64,000 nucleotides of DNA from assembly GCA_963781785.1 (NCBI GenBank), contig CAWAHD010000002.1, positions 4,650,001 through 4,714,000 of the forward strand. The letters run 5' to 3'. Both the position numbers and the translations under genes were made by a program. This DNA comes from CAWAHD01 sp963781785. Lineage in GTDB: Bacteria > Planctomycetota > Planctomycetia > Isosphaerales > Isosphaeraceae. Positions 55,317 through 64,000 of this stretch are shown here, in pieces. How positions within the stretch are numbered: position 1 is the first letter of the stretch; each line of letters begins with the position of its first letter. The notes beneath the pieces are model-generated. The model was given only the letters and a program-made list of their open reading frames with translations, did not search any database and had not been told where the DNA came from.

Positions 55317-57321
55317 TCACCGGCTTTCCGCCATCTCATAGGCGACCGAGACCATGTCGGGATCGGTGGCGGCTGCGATCGTGTACCGGGCCGGCAGCCG
55401 CGAGATCGTCTCGGCGTGGGCGCACGACTTCCCTGCCTCGGTCCACCGGTGAACGACGCGGAACGGACGAGGCGCTTTGGCCGCCATCGGGTCGTGATAG
55501 TCGGCGTCGACACGGAAGCTCATCACGCCGACGGTATTGTTTCCGGTCATGGCAAAACGGAGGAGGACCTTGCGAGTCCCGGGCGGCCACTTGTTGACGC
55601 GGAAGTGCTCGGTACGGCCCGGGGTCGGCCCGGAAATCAGGGCCACGTCGCGCCAGCTTCGGCCCTTGTCGGTGCTGGCCGTGACCCGGATCTGATCCTT
55701 TTCGCTGCGTGCCCGGATCTGGGCGCTGAAGCCCATGGCCGCCAGGTCTCCCGGCACGTCGACCGGAACCGTCATGAACCCGGTGCCACCCTTCCACCAG
55801 CAGGCGTCGTAGCGCAGGTCGACGTTGTCGAAGCCAATCCCCATCGTGCCAGCCGTCTCGTTCTTGGTGAACGCGGCGTCCGGCGTGATCCGGCACGAGA
55901 TCGTACGGGTGGCGATCGCCCGGTTGGAGTCGACCGCGACGGTGATTGTATTATTTCCTTTCGCCAGCCATGGGAGCGTGCGCGGAGCGTGCTGGAAGTC
56001 GCAGTCGACTTCAAACCGCTCCAGTCCGGCGGCAGTAGTTAGCTCGATTCGGAGCCAGAACGCATAGCGGCGGAAGATCTTGTCCTTCAAGTCCACCGTC
56101 GCCTCGGTGCGCTTGACAAGTGAGGCGGAATAGATCGGGGCGTACGTGCGGCCGTTATTCGTCGAGATCGATACCGACAGCCGATCGCGGGCCGATCGGC
56201 CGGTGGCCACCAGCTTGACCTGACCGCCCAGATAAACGTAGGGAGAGATCATCGGAATCACGACCGCGCCCGGTTTGCCGGCAGACCTGACGCGGACGGC
56301 CGGCGAGCCGCTGGCCGTAAGGTTGTCGTAGATCTCGGCACCTCGCGCCAGATCACCCTTGGCAAGACTTGGTGAGTAGCGGTGGATGCCGTTGGCAATC
56401 AGGCCGCCCTGATAGCCGGGGAGGAAGTCCTTGACGTACACCAGGTCGTGGTCGGGCGCTCTGGCCTTGAGACCATCCCAGCTCGGTAGGGCGTCCATGT
56501 TCACGTGCAGGCCGCGGTTGCCCGCCTCGCGCACGAACGACTCGCCCGGCCGCAGTGAAAACAAGGCGCGATGGCCGACCTGGTAACCATATTCGTAGAC
56601 CTCGCTCTTGCGGTCATACTCGGACATCGTGGAGTCCCAACCGTGCGTCCGCGCAGGAAGGTAACCCAGGCGATAGAACGGACAGCTCGCCAGGAGCGCG
56701 GGGCCGTCCGTTTTCCAACCCTGCCAGCCGTCTTTCCGCATCAACTGAAAAACCTTGTCGCCGTTCTTCTGGTAGCCGGGGTGCTTGGCATACCATCCGG
56801 CGACGGCCGCGGCGATCTCGTCGACCGAGGCGACAACACCATCGGCGGGCCGAGGAAAATAATTGATCAGCGAGCCATCGAACATGTGCCAGCCGTCCCC
56901 ATAGCGAACCTCCGGCACGCTGTGGCCGTTCAAGATCCGGCCGCGCGCTTCGCGGCCATCCTCACGGTTAAGCGCCTCGACCAAGGCCGAAGAGCAGCAG
57001 CACATGCAATAACCGTAAACATTAAAGATCTTGACCGGATCGTGGGCTTCCCAGTCGCCCGCAAGGTATTCATTCGGAGGCGCCGTCTGGTGCCGGTACT
57101 TGATGATCGACGTCCATAACCCCTTGGCCCGCTCCTGGTCGCTCATACCGGGATTAGCAAATGATTTGATAATGTTCTCAATCGTTGTCACGTCATCGAT
57201 CTTGTCGGAGAGCACCTTCAATTGATTGACACGTGCGCCCAGGTCAGCCCGCTCCTGCGCGGACATGAGCAGGAACGATCAAGACCATCACCGCCAGCGT
57301 CATCTTGATCGTGTGTCGCAT
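55317..57321 (-). CDS. secreted transglutaminase-like protein, frame-broken near 57,266
   Basis: A signal peptide reads from ATG at 57,321 (M-R-H-T-I-K-M-T-L-A-V-M-V-L-I-V-P-A). About 55 bases later the frame moves and continues as S-A-Q-E-R-A-D-L-G for 640 residues. The N-terminal half has a transglutaminase-core triad: Cys in YGYCMCCCSSALVEAL, His in NGHSVPEVRYGDGWH and Asp in MFDGSLINYF. The C-terminal half is two beta-sandwich modules with aromatic-rich S-T-N-N-G-R-T-Y motifs, perhaps carbohydrate-binding. It is probably a secreted cysteine peptidase or cross-linking enzyme acting on cell-surface material. The catalytic residues follow the family but activity is unproven. The gene is 20 bases from the gene at 57,341, so they are likely one operon. 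Confidence 0.7.
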
Positions 57322-57340
57322 GCTCACAGACTCCCATCGT

Positions 57341-60169
57341 CTATTTTCGCAGGGCCTCGATCAGGTCGTCGGTCTGGCGCCGGAAGTCAGACCAGTCCTT
57401 GGGTGGAAACAAAGCATCGTGATCACGCTGGCCGAGCTTGAAAGCGTTCATTCGCGTCTTGATCAGTTCGCGGCCGGCTCTGGCGGCGGGGCTGCCCGGT
57501 TGTCCTTGGGCTAGCCGCGCCAGGGTGATCAACCGGCGATAGTCGTCGAGCCCTTCTCGCAGGCGTTCGAACTCGACGGAGGGGATGAGCATCTGGTCGG
57601 GCGAAGCATTGCACCAGGCATAGTCATCTTCGCGGCAGTCCAGGGCATAATAGGGGTCGCCTGCCGCCACGTTCCAGTGCCAGGACATCCGGAACCTCAT
57701 GCCGTACTCTTTGGCGGCCTTGTACATGTAAGTGCCGTAGGTCCAGCGGTTGCCTCCGTTGTAAAAAGCCCAGTCTCCACCGGCCTTGTGCAGCAAGCTC
57801 ACGGCGGCTTCATCGTGGTCGTTCCAGGAGACGACAGTCAGGGACCGGGAGAGTCGGAAGTGCGGACTCTGCCGGTCGCTGCCCGTGAAGCTGCTGGCCC
57901 CCGTGAACAAGGGCGGGCCTTTGGGGAATGCCCGGCGGTACGCTTCTGCGTTCTCGGCCGATCGGACCAGGTCGTCGCCGATCGGCTCATCCGCGAGGTT
58001 GTAATAGACAGGGATCCATCCCTTCTGGTGAGCATGCTGCTCGATCGCCGAGTAGATCGACTTCACGAACGCGGCGTAATCCGTGAAGCCCGCGGAGCTC
58101 ATCGCGCCTGAGTCCTGGTAATTGGCGTTGAATCCCGAGACGCCGCCGCCGTAACTGGCAAGCGCCAGGAATCCCAGCTCCTTGGCGAGTTTCATCGACG
58201 CGTCGGCCGAGGAGAAATCCAGGACGGGCTTGCCCTGGGCAAACCTTTGGTAAGCGATCGAAGGAAACCCGCTGCAAGCCGTGAAGCCATGATCACGCAT
58301 CTTTCGCAGGCTGGCTGTTACCATTTGCCGATTGTAACGGGCGGCCGCAGGGTCGTCGCCGAACCAGGGCACGCCCACGGTGTAACCGAATGGACCGGCA
58401 GGGATGTCGACCGGATCGAGCCTTCCTGCGCGTACGCGAAACTCGAGCGGGATCCGCGAGGTGTCCCCGTTTTCGGCACGGACCGTGACTGTGCCCTGAT
58501 AGACACCAGGCGGAGTATCCGCCGGCGTCCGTACGGTCATCCAGAAGCGCCTGGAGCGCCCTGAGGGCATAGCCACGTCCCCGCGCGGCATGATCAAGCG
58601 CGGGGCGATCGTGTAAACGGTTCCCTCACTCGATACTCGACTGATGCGATAGGACACATAACCGAGATCAATGGCTGTGGCGGGGATCTTCGACGTCGGG
58701 CCGGTCAGGTCGCCGACGGCGACTCTGACCCTCCCAAGGTATCTGAGCGGCACCAAGCTCATGGTCACCGGCTCGTACTCACCCGCGAACGCTTGGCCGA
58801 CGAGACGACTGGCCAGCTCTCCCTTGAGCGGAGTCGCGTTATACGCGACGTCTTCCATCGGGTCGCGCTCAAAGACGACGAAGCCCCGATGCCGATCTTC
58901 TTCGGTCGGCTGGAGCGGATCGCCCGTAGGAGATGGCAGAGTTCGCGTGAAGTAATTATCGAAATAGAACCGGCGCCTGGCTTCCACATCTGAGAGAAAC
59001 GCTTGTCCCTGGGCGGCTTTCGCCGCGGGGAATATCACGACGGCGGAAACGCTGCACGCCCAGTTCTCACCCTGGAATTCCAGGTTCAACTGGCCGTCGG
59101 TCACGTCGACGTCGAAGATTTTCTCGCGGTAGTAGGCCTTCTGGTATTTGTCGAAGGTGTTGTCTGTGGGGAGGTCGTCGACATTCCAGAACCGGAAGTA
59201 CTTTGCCTTGAACTGAGCGAAAGTCATTGAGTCGTGCGCGACCCGCCGGCCTTCGGCCACGATCGCGCGGTCGTGATAAATCTGGTACTCTCCCCAGAAT
59301 CCGGACGGATTGTCGATGTTGACAAAGACACGATACCGGCCGTTGGGCAGGTCGACAGCGAGCCCGCCCGCTTCGATACAGAGGAAGTCCTGGTACAACG
59401 GGTCCGGCTGAAGGACGTCAAAGGCACGCCAGATCCGGGCGTCCTTGAGGCCGTAGCCGATATTAGGGCTGTACTGTGTGGCGGGCGTGATCGGCGTGAA
59501 GCCTTCCATGACCGGGCTCGTGCCGGTGCCGAAGTCGAACGCATGAAGGCCCACGAAGTGCATCCGCGCGGATGTGCTGTCGCGCTCCAGACGGACGTTG
59601 TCGATATAAAGAGGCGCAGGGGGATTGTCACCGATAATCAGGACCAGCCGGGTAATCCCGCCCAGGTTGAGCATCCGCCCCGGCCGGGATTTCTCACCGA
59701 CATACAGTTGCTTCACGGAAATGACGAGCGTGCTCTCGCCCGGAGGCACGACGGTCGAGTAATTGACCCGGGTCCAGTAATCGCGCGTGCCGGTGTCGCG
59801 GATCTCGACGCCGAGATTGAATGGCTTCTTCGATTCGGTAAAAAGATCGGCCTTAAGGAGGTCGTACCCCAGCCAGTCCTGGGGTCCTTCCATACTGGCG
59901 TAAGACCGGTCCAGACGCAGAGCACCGCGTCCGGTGGTGGCGTGCGCCCTGACGACCGTGCCTCCGGAGAACGGGTTGCCATTGCCGTCATCGAACGAGG
60001 CGATGATCTTCGGGCTGAGGCCGGCGGGAGTCGCCTGCGCCGTCTCAAGCAGCGTCTCGCATGCGTAGGACGGATCCACCCCCGGGTTTTCTGTGACAAT
60101 CGTGGCCTGGGCACTGGCAGGAGCCACCAAGGCCAAGATCCAGCACGCCACGCCGTTCGATAGACGCAT
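57341..60169 (-). CDS. secreted glycoside-hydrolase-like protein (DUF4091 type)
   Basis: A 942-residue protein with a signal peptide (VACWILALVAPASAQA). The N-terminal 400 residues are beta-sandwich modules with carbohydrate-binding character (V-L-I-I-G-D-N-P-P-A-P-L-Y-I-D-N-V near residue 180). Residues about 560-660 are an Ig-like bridge. The C-terminal TIM-barrel-like part contains the acid/base-looking NLADEPIGDD and DUF4091 ending ERLREGLDDYRRLITLARL. The family resembles GH123-like hydrolases of glycans. It is upstream of the transglutaminase-like gene in the same direction, which suggests a joint role in surface-polymer turnover. The substrate is not known. Confidence 0.75.
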   Translation of the reverse strand: MRLSNGVACWILALVAPASAQATIVTENPGVDPSYACETLLETAQATPAGLSPKIIASFDDGNGNPFSGGTVVRAHATTGRGALRLDRSYASMEGPQDWLGYDLLKADLFTESKKPFNLGVEIRDTGTRDYWTRVNYSTVVPPGESTLVISVKQLYVGEKSRPGRMLNLGGITRLVLIIGDNPPAPLYIDNVRLERDSTSARMHFVGLHAFDFGTGTSPVMEGFTPITPATQYSPNIGYGLKDARIWRAFDVLQPDPLYQDFLCIEAGGLAVDLPNGRYRVFVNIDNPSGFWGEYQIYHDRAIVAEGRRVAHDSMTFAQFKAKYFRFWNVDDLPTDNTFDKYQKAYYREKIFDVDVTDGQLNLEFQGENWACSVSAVVIFPAAKAAQGQAFLSDVEARRRFYFDNYFTRTLPSPTGDPLQPTEEDRHRGFVVFERDPMEDVAYNATPLKGELASRLVGQAFAGEYEPVTMSLVPLRYLGRVRVAVGDLTGPTSKIPATAIDLGYVSYRISRVSSEGTVYTIAPRLIMPRGDVAMPSGRSRRFWMTVRTPADTPPGVYQGTVTVRAENGDTSRIPLEFRVRAGRLDPVDIPAGPFGYTVGVPWFGDDPAAARYNRQMVTASLRKMRDHGFTACSGFPSIAYQRFAQGKPVLDFSSADASMKLAKELGFLALASYGGGVSGFNANYQDSGAMSSAGFTDYAAFVKSIYSAIEQHAHQKGWIPVYYNLADEPIGDDLVRSAENAEAYRRAFPKGPPLFTGASSFTGSDRQSPHFRLSRSLTVVSWNDHDEAAVSLLHKAGGDWAFYNGGNRWTYGTYMYKAAKEYGMRFRMSWHWNVAAGDPYYALDCREDDYAWCNASPDQMLIPSVEFERLREGLDDYRRLITLARLAQGQPGSPAARAGRELIKTRMNAFKLGQRDHDALFPPKDWSDFRRQTDDLIEALRK

Positions 60170-60266
60170 CGTCTATGCTCCCCCGGGCCCGTCGTGCCGC
60201 GATGCACGCCCCTCAACCGATCATCTTAAGACGGCGCCAACCTCGTTGCTAGCAGTGCGCGGTCGC

Positions 60267-61680
60267 TTAAGGCTTTGCCCCTTGCGTCGTCGCCGACTGC
60301 GCCGCTCCGAGGATGCCAAGGTTGCCGGCGAGGACACGCTCCGTGCCGTCAAACGTTGGCCAAGCGTTGGTATTGGCACCGGGGGCGTACTTCCTGAGGA
60401 CCTCGGTGCTCGTGTCGTCGGACGCGCCAATGATGACCGGCGTGCGGACGGGTTTGCCGTCGACCTCGAAGTAGACGTAGTAGTTCTGCTGCCCCTGGAA
60501 ACCCACCGCATCGGAGGGGACGGTCCAGGTGTTTTTGCGTTCGATCGCGATGGTGACCGTGACGTACCAGCCGGGGTGGAGATGGCCGTCGGCGTTTGGG
60601 ACGTCGATCTCGGTCTGAAGGGTGCGGGTCGATGGATTGAGCGAGAAACCCGAGCGAACGACCGTGCCGTCACGCGTAGCGCCTGGGATCGCCTGGAAGC
60701 GGATAATGGCCATATCTCCCGGCTGGATGAAGAAGGAGGCCAGCTCGGGAACGCCGACGAAGACGCGGACAGGGTCGGTCTGCTCGAGGACGAACAACGG
60801 CCGGCCCTGCGCGGCGCCGGGTTGGAGGTAGTCACCGGGACTCACGTTGCGCTGGGTGACGACGCCGTCGTAGGGGGCCTTGATGCGGCCGTACTCCACA
60901 TTGACGCGGGCCTCGCGCTCGTTGGCCCGGGCGACATCGAGGTCGGCCTCGGCGGCCTCGACGTCGACACGCGCGCTCGAGGTCGGCGGTTGCCTGGTCG
61001 CGCGCGGAGGTCATCTCGGAGACCATGGCATTGGCCTGGTCAACCGCCGCGATCGCCTCTTCGAACTGGCGGTAGGTCTCGTCGCGAACTTGTTCATCGA
61101 GAACGCGCTGTTTGACCAGCGTCTGGAGCCTTTTGTACTCCGAATCCCAGCGAGTGTAGCTGGCCTGGGCCCGCTTGACGCCCGCCAGGGCGGAGGCGAC
61201 CGCGGCCTTGGCGGTTTCGAGCTTCGCTTCGGCGGCCCGCAAGGCGCTCTTGACGACCCGGATCTGAACCTCCGCACGCTTCACCGCCGCCGACTTCTGG
61301 CCGTGCTGCTCGACGATGTCGGGGATCCACATGTCGATCAGGACGTCACCGGCCTTGACGCGGTCGCCGATGTTGTACCGGTACTTCTCGACGTAGCCGG
61401 AGATTCGGGAATAGATCGGCGTCACTTCGAAGGCCTGGATCGTCCCCGGCTGGACGACCAGGATCCGCATGTCACGTCGCTCGGGCCGGACGACTCTGAT
61501 GCCGGCCGTCTTGCTCTCCTCGCCAAGGGCGCCGGCGGTTTGGCGGTTCGCCGACGTGCCGCCACGGTCGGAGTGACCGCAGCCGGCGGCCAGGAAGATG
61601 GCCAAGGCAACCAGCGATGGGCTTTTCCGAAGGCTTCGATGGCGGGGCGAAGTTCTGAGCTCATGCGGTAAGGCCGGCAT
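60267..61680 (-). CDS. RND efflux periplasmic adaptor lipoprotein, frame-broken near 60,980
   Basis: ATG at 61,680 has GGAGG upstream. The lipobox F-L-A-A-G-C-G anchors the protein in the membrane. A biotinyl-lipoyl half-motif, a coiled-coil hairpin (AAVKRAEVQIRVVKSALRAA and onward) and, after an apparent lost base near 60,980, the second half-motif (YGRIKAPYDGVVTQRNV) and barrel follow, ending in a C-terminal Ala/Gln-rich tail. This is an HlyD/AcrA-type membrane fusion protein that bridges the RND pump and an outer-membrane channel. Its start overlaps the end of the pump gene by 20 bases. No TolC is in view. Confidence 0.85.
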
Positions 61681-64000
61681 GGGTTGTATCCTCCGGTCGG
61701 GGGTGGGGCGGCTCGGTGTCCGGGTGGTCGTGGACGGGGTGGCCGCTGGGGTGGATCGGGTCGTAGTGCGCGCTTGCCGGGTCGTCCGGATCGAGCGAGG
61801 GTGACGCGCTCGAAGAACGACCCAGGAGGAGCGTGAACACGGCGGGCAAGACAAGCAGCGTGGCAAAAGTCGCGAAAAGCATGCCTCCGATGACCGCCCG
61901 GCCCAGCGGGGCATTCTGCTCGCTCCCTTTTTCGAGCCCCAGGGACATCGGGATCATCCCCGAGACCATGGCGCAAGCGGTCATGATGATCGGGCGGAGC
62001 CGCCCCTTGGCGGCGGTGACGGCCGCCTGATCGGCTGGCATCCCATCTTCCCGCCGGTGGCGGTCGCCAAACGTGACGAGCATGATCGCGTTGGAGACCG
62101 CCACGCCGACGGCCATGATCGCGCCCATGAACGACTCGATGTTCAAGGTGGTGCCAGTGGCCCACAGTGCCACGACGACGCCGGCCAGGACGGCCGGCAC
62201 CGATGCCACGGCCGTCAGGGCCAGGCGAAATGCCTGGAAGTATGCGGTCAGCATGATCAGGATTGCGGCGACGGCCACGGCCAGGCCGATCTCCAGGCTC
62301 TGGAACATCTGCTTCATCGGCTGGACCTGGCCGCGGAGCTCGACCTCTGTGCCCCTGGGGGGTTGGCCGGCCCGGGCGATCGCGGCGTCGAGCCGCTCGA
62401 TCGCGCGACCGAGGTCTTCCCCCTCGACGTTGGCCGTGAGGCTGAGGTAGCGCCGCATGTTGTAACGGTCGACCTCGCCGGGCATCTCGCTCCGCATCAC
62501 GCGGGCGACGTCGCGAATCAACAGGGGGGGCGTGGGGTTAGATGGCGAGTCGGCAACTGCCGCCGCCTGCTGCCGGTTGGCCCGAGTCGTGAGCGGCACG
62601 AGCGCCACGTCGGTCGCGTCGGTCATCTTCGGCGGCGGGACCTGCACCTGGACCTGGTAGGAGTTGCCGCTCACGTCGTCGCGCCAGTAATTGCGTGCGG
62701 TGTACCGGCTGGAGTACGTGGCCGCGACCAGTGATTCACCGATATCGCGGGCCGTCACGCCGCTCAAGCCGGCCCGCTCGCGGTCGAGCGTCACCTGCAC
62801 GGTCGGGTAGTGGAGCGACTGCTGGACCTGGACGTCGCGGAGCGACGCGATCCCGTCGAATTCCTTGCGAAGTCTGTCCATGAAGACGCTCGCGTCGGCG
62901 AGGTTGCGCCCGCTGACGACGACTTCGATCGGCGCAGGGCGCCCAGGCTCATCGTCTCGGAAATCAGGTCGCCCGGCTCGAACGCGAAGACCAGCTCGGA
63001 GAGACGACGGTCGGCCTGCGCGGCCGTGAGGCCGAGCCGCAGGAGCTCTGCGCGGTACCACGCGCCCACCTTCTGAGGCAAGGACTTGCGCAACCTTTCC
63101 TGAAGCTCGAACACATCGACCTTGCTGCCCTCGCGGAGGCCGACACGAAGCAAGCTGTCGTCAGGGCCGCGGCTCCAGAGGTAGGCCATATTGATGGTGA
63201 ACTGGGGAGGGTTGGCGCCGACGTAGCCCATGGTGATTTCGACGTTGTCCGACCCGGCCTCCTCGGCGATCACGTCGAGCGTCTGCTGCGCAACCTGGCG
63301 TGTCAGCTCGTAGTGGGTCCCCTGAGAAGGGCGGACTCGAAGCTGAAACTGGCCGGCGTCGACCCTGGGGAAGAGCTCGCTGCCGAGCTGACTTCCCACC
63401 CCGGCCACAACGGCGCCGGATACGATCAGATAAAAGAGGACTACCGCGAAGCGGTGAGCCACGGTCCACGACACCACCTTCTCGAACCGGTTCTGGATCC
63501 GGACGAAGAACCCCGGCCGCGCCTGTTCGCCGTTCGCGGGGCCGTGCTTGCCGTGGCGGTTCTCGAGCAGCCAGACCGAGAGAACCGGCACCAGTGTGCT
63601 GGAGAGCAAGTACGACGTGACCATCGACGCACCGACGGCCAGCGAGAGCGGCACGAACAACGACCGTACCGCCCCTTGCATGATGAACGCTGGAATGAAC
63701 ACCGAGAGGATGCACAGGAGGGCCAGGAGCCGCGGGACGGCCGTCTCCATGTTCCCCTGGCGCACGGCGCGGGACATCGAGGCGGTGTGCTCCATCTGGG
63801 TGTGAATGTTCTCGATCTCGACCGTGGCCTCGTCGACGAGAATGCCGATGGCCAGTGCGAGGCCGCCCAGGGTCATGATGTTGATTGTGTGCCCGGTCAG
63901 GTTGAGCACGATGATCGATCCCAGAAGTGCCAGCGGGATGTTCAGCACCACGACGATCACGGCCCGCAAGTCGCGGAGGAAGAGCAAGACCATCAGGCCG
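61661..64000 (-). CDS. RND efflux pump (HAE1/CusA type), 5' end outside window, frame-broken near 62,945
   Basis: About 780 C-terminal codons are visible, read across one shift near 62,945 (…ISETMSLG, then RPAPIEVVVSGR). Features are the typical first-half transmembrane block with G-G-L-A-L-A-I-G-I-L-V-D-E-A-T-V-E-I-E-N, porter motifs V-Q-V-T-L-D-R-E-R-A-G-L, and the second block VGVAVSNAIMLVTFGD with A-P-L-G-R-A-V-I-G-G. The essential Asp of the pump helix 4 is in I-L-V-D-E. His- and Pro-rich residues at the C-terminus (H-P-S-G-H-P-V-H-D-H) could bind metal, so a heavy-metal role is possible but unproven. The adaptor gene lies downstream. Confidence 0.85.

Overview
The window looks like a chromosome segment of a GC-rich planctomycete, probably of the Isosphaeraceae type. 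Supporting marks are a DUF1559 pseudopilin-like protein, two DUF1080 secreted proteins, a PEP-CTERM protein, an RTX protein with the LE-x-R-x-LLSA N-terminal motif, an ECF sigma factor fused to TPRs, and REP-like dispersed repeats. No rRNA or tRNA gene was recognised by eye.

Layout. 1-2.9 kb: the 3' part of a HEAT-repeat gene, a possible 50-codon gene and a PEP-CTERM protein. 2.9-6.5 kb: a repeat-rich stretch with few genes. It holds a VapBC-type toxin-antitoxin pair with a coupled 37-codon third frame, a 140-bp direct repeat flanking a LigD-like remnant, and a TPR remnant. 6.5-9.5 kb: two lineage-type proteins of unknown function. 9.76-28.1 kb: the centrepiece, an 18-kb tightly coupled operon for an iterative type I PKS/PUFA-synthase-like system. 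Protein A is NPD-NPD-KS-AT-ACP-KR. Protein B is KS(Cys to Ser)-AT-DH-PPTase. They are followed by a discrete ACP, an alpha/beta hydrolase, an SDR, two twin zinc-ribbon methyltransferases, and a MacB/FtsX-type permease with its ATPase. The likely logic is chain synthesis, tailoring (release, oxidoreduction, methylation) and transport of a lipid-like product. The product is not known.

28-44 kb: a polytopic membrane protein, DUF1080 proteins, an intact IS630 element, a double thioredoxin-fold protein, a cyanophycinase-like peptidase, an ECF-TPR fusion, a cobalamin riboswitch in front of a lipoprotein/DUF1559 pair, an esterase-SMP30 fusion and an RTX protein. 44-53 kb is an IS-damaged zone. An IS21 element sits inside an ECF sigma gene with a clean 5-bp target duplication. 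An IS256 element and an IS3 element lack target duplications and abut truncated genes. The IS3 transposase carries a DnaG-like CHC2 zinc finger. 53-64 kb: MarR regulator, secreted TPR protein, transglutaminase-like secreted protein, a DUF4091/GH-like protein, and an RND efflux adaptor and pump. The pump runs off the window.

At least eight long genes or gene parts are broken by single-base frame changes although homology continues on both sides. This looks more like indel errors in the assembly than biology, so the affected genes are annotated as single loci with the approximate shift points given.
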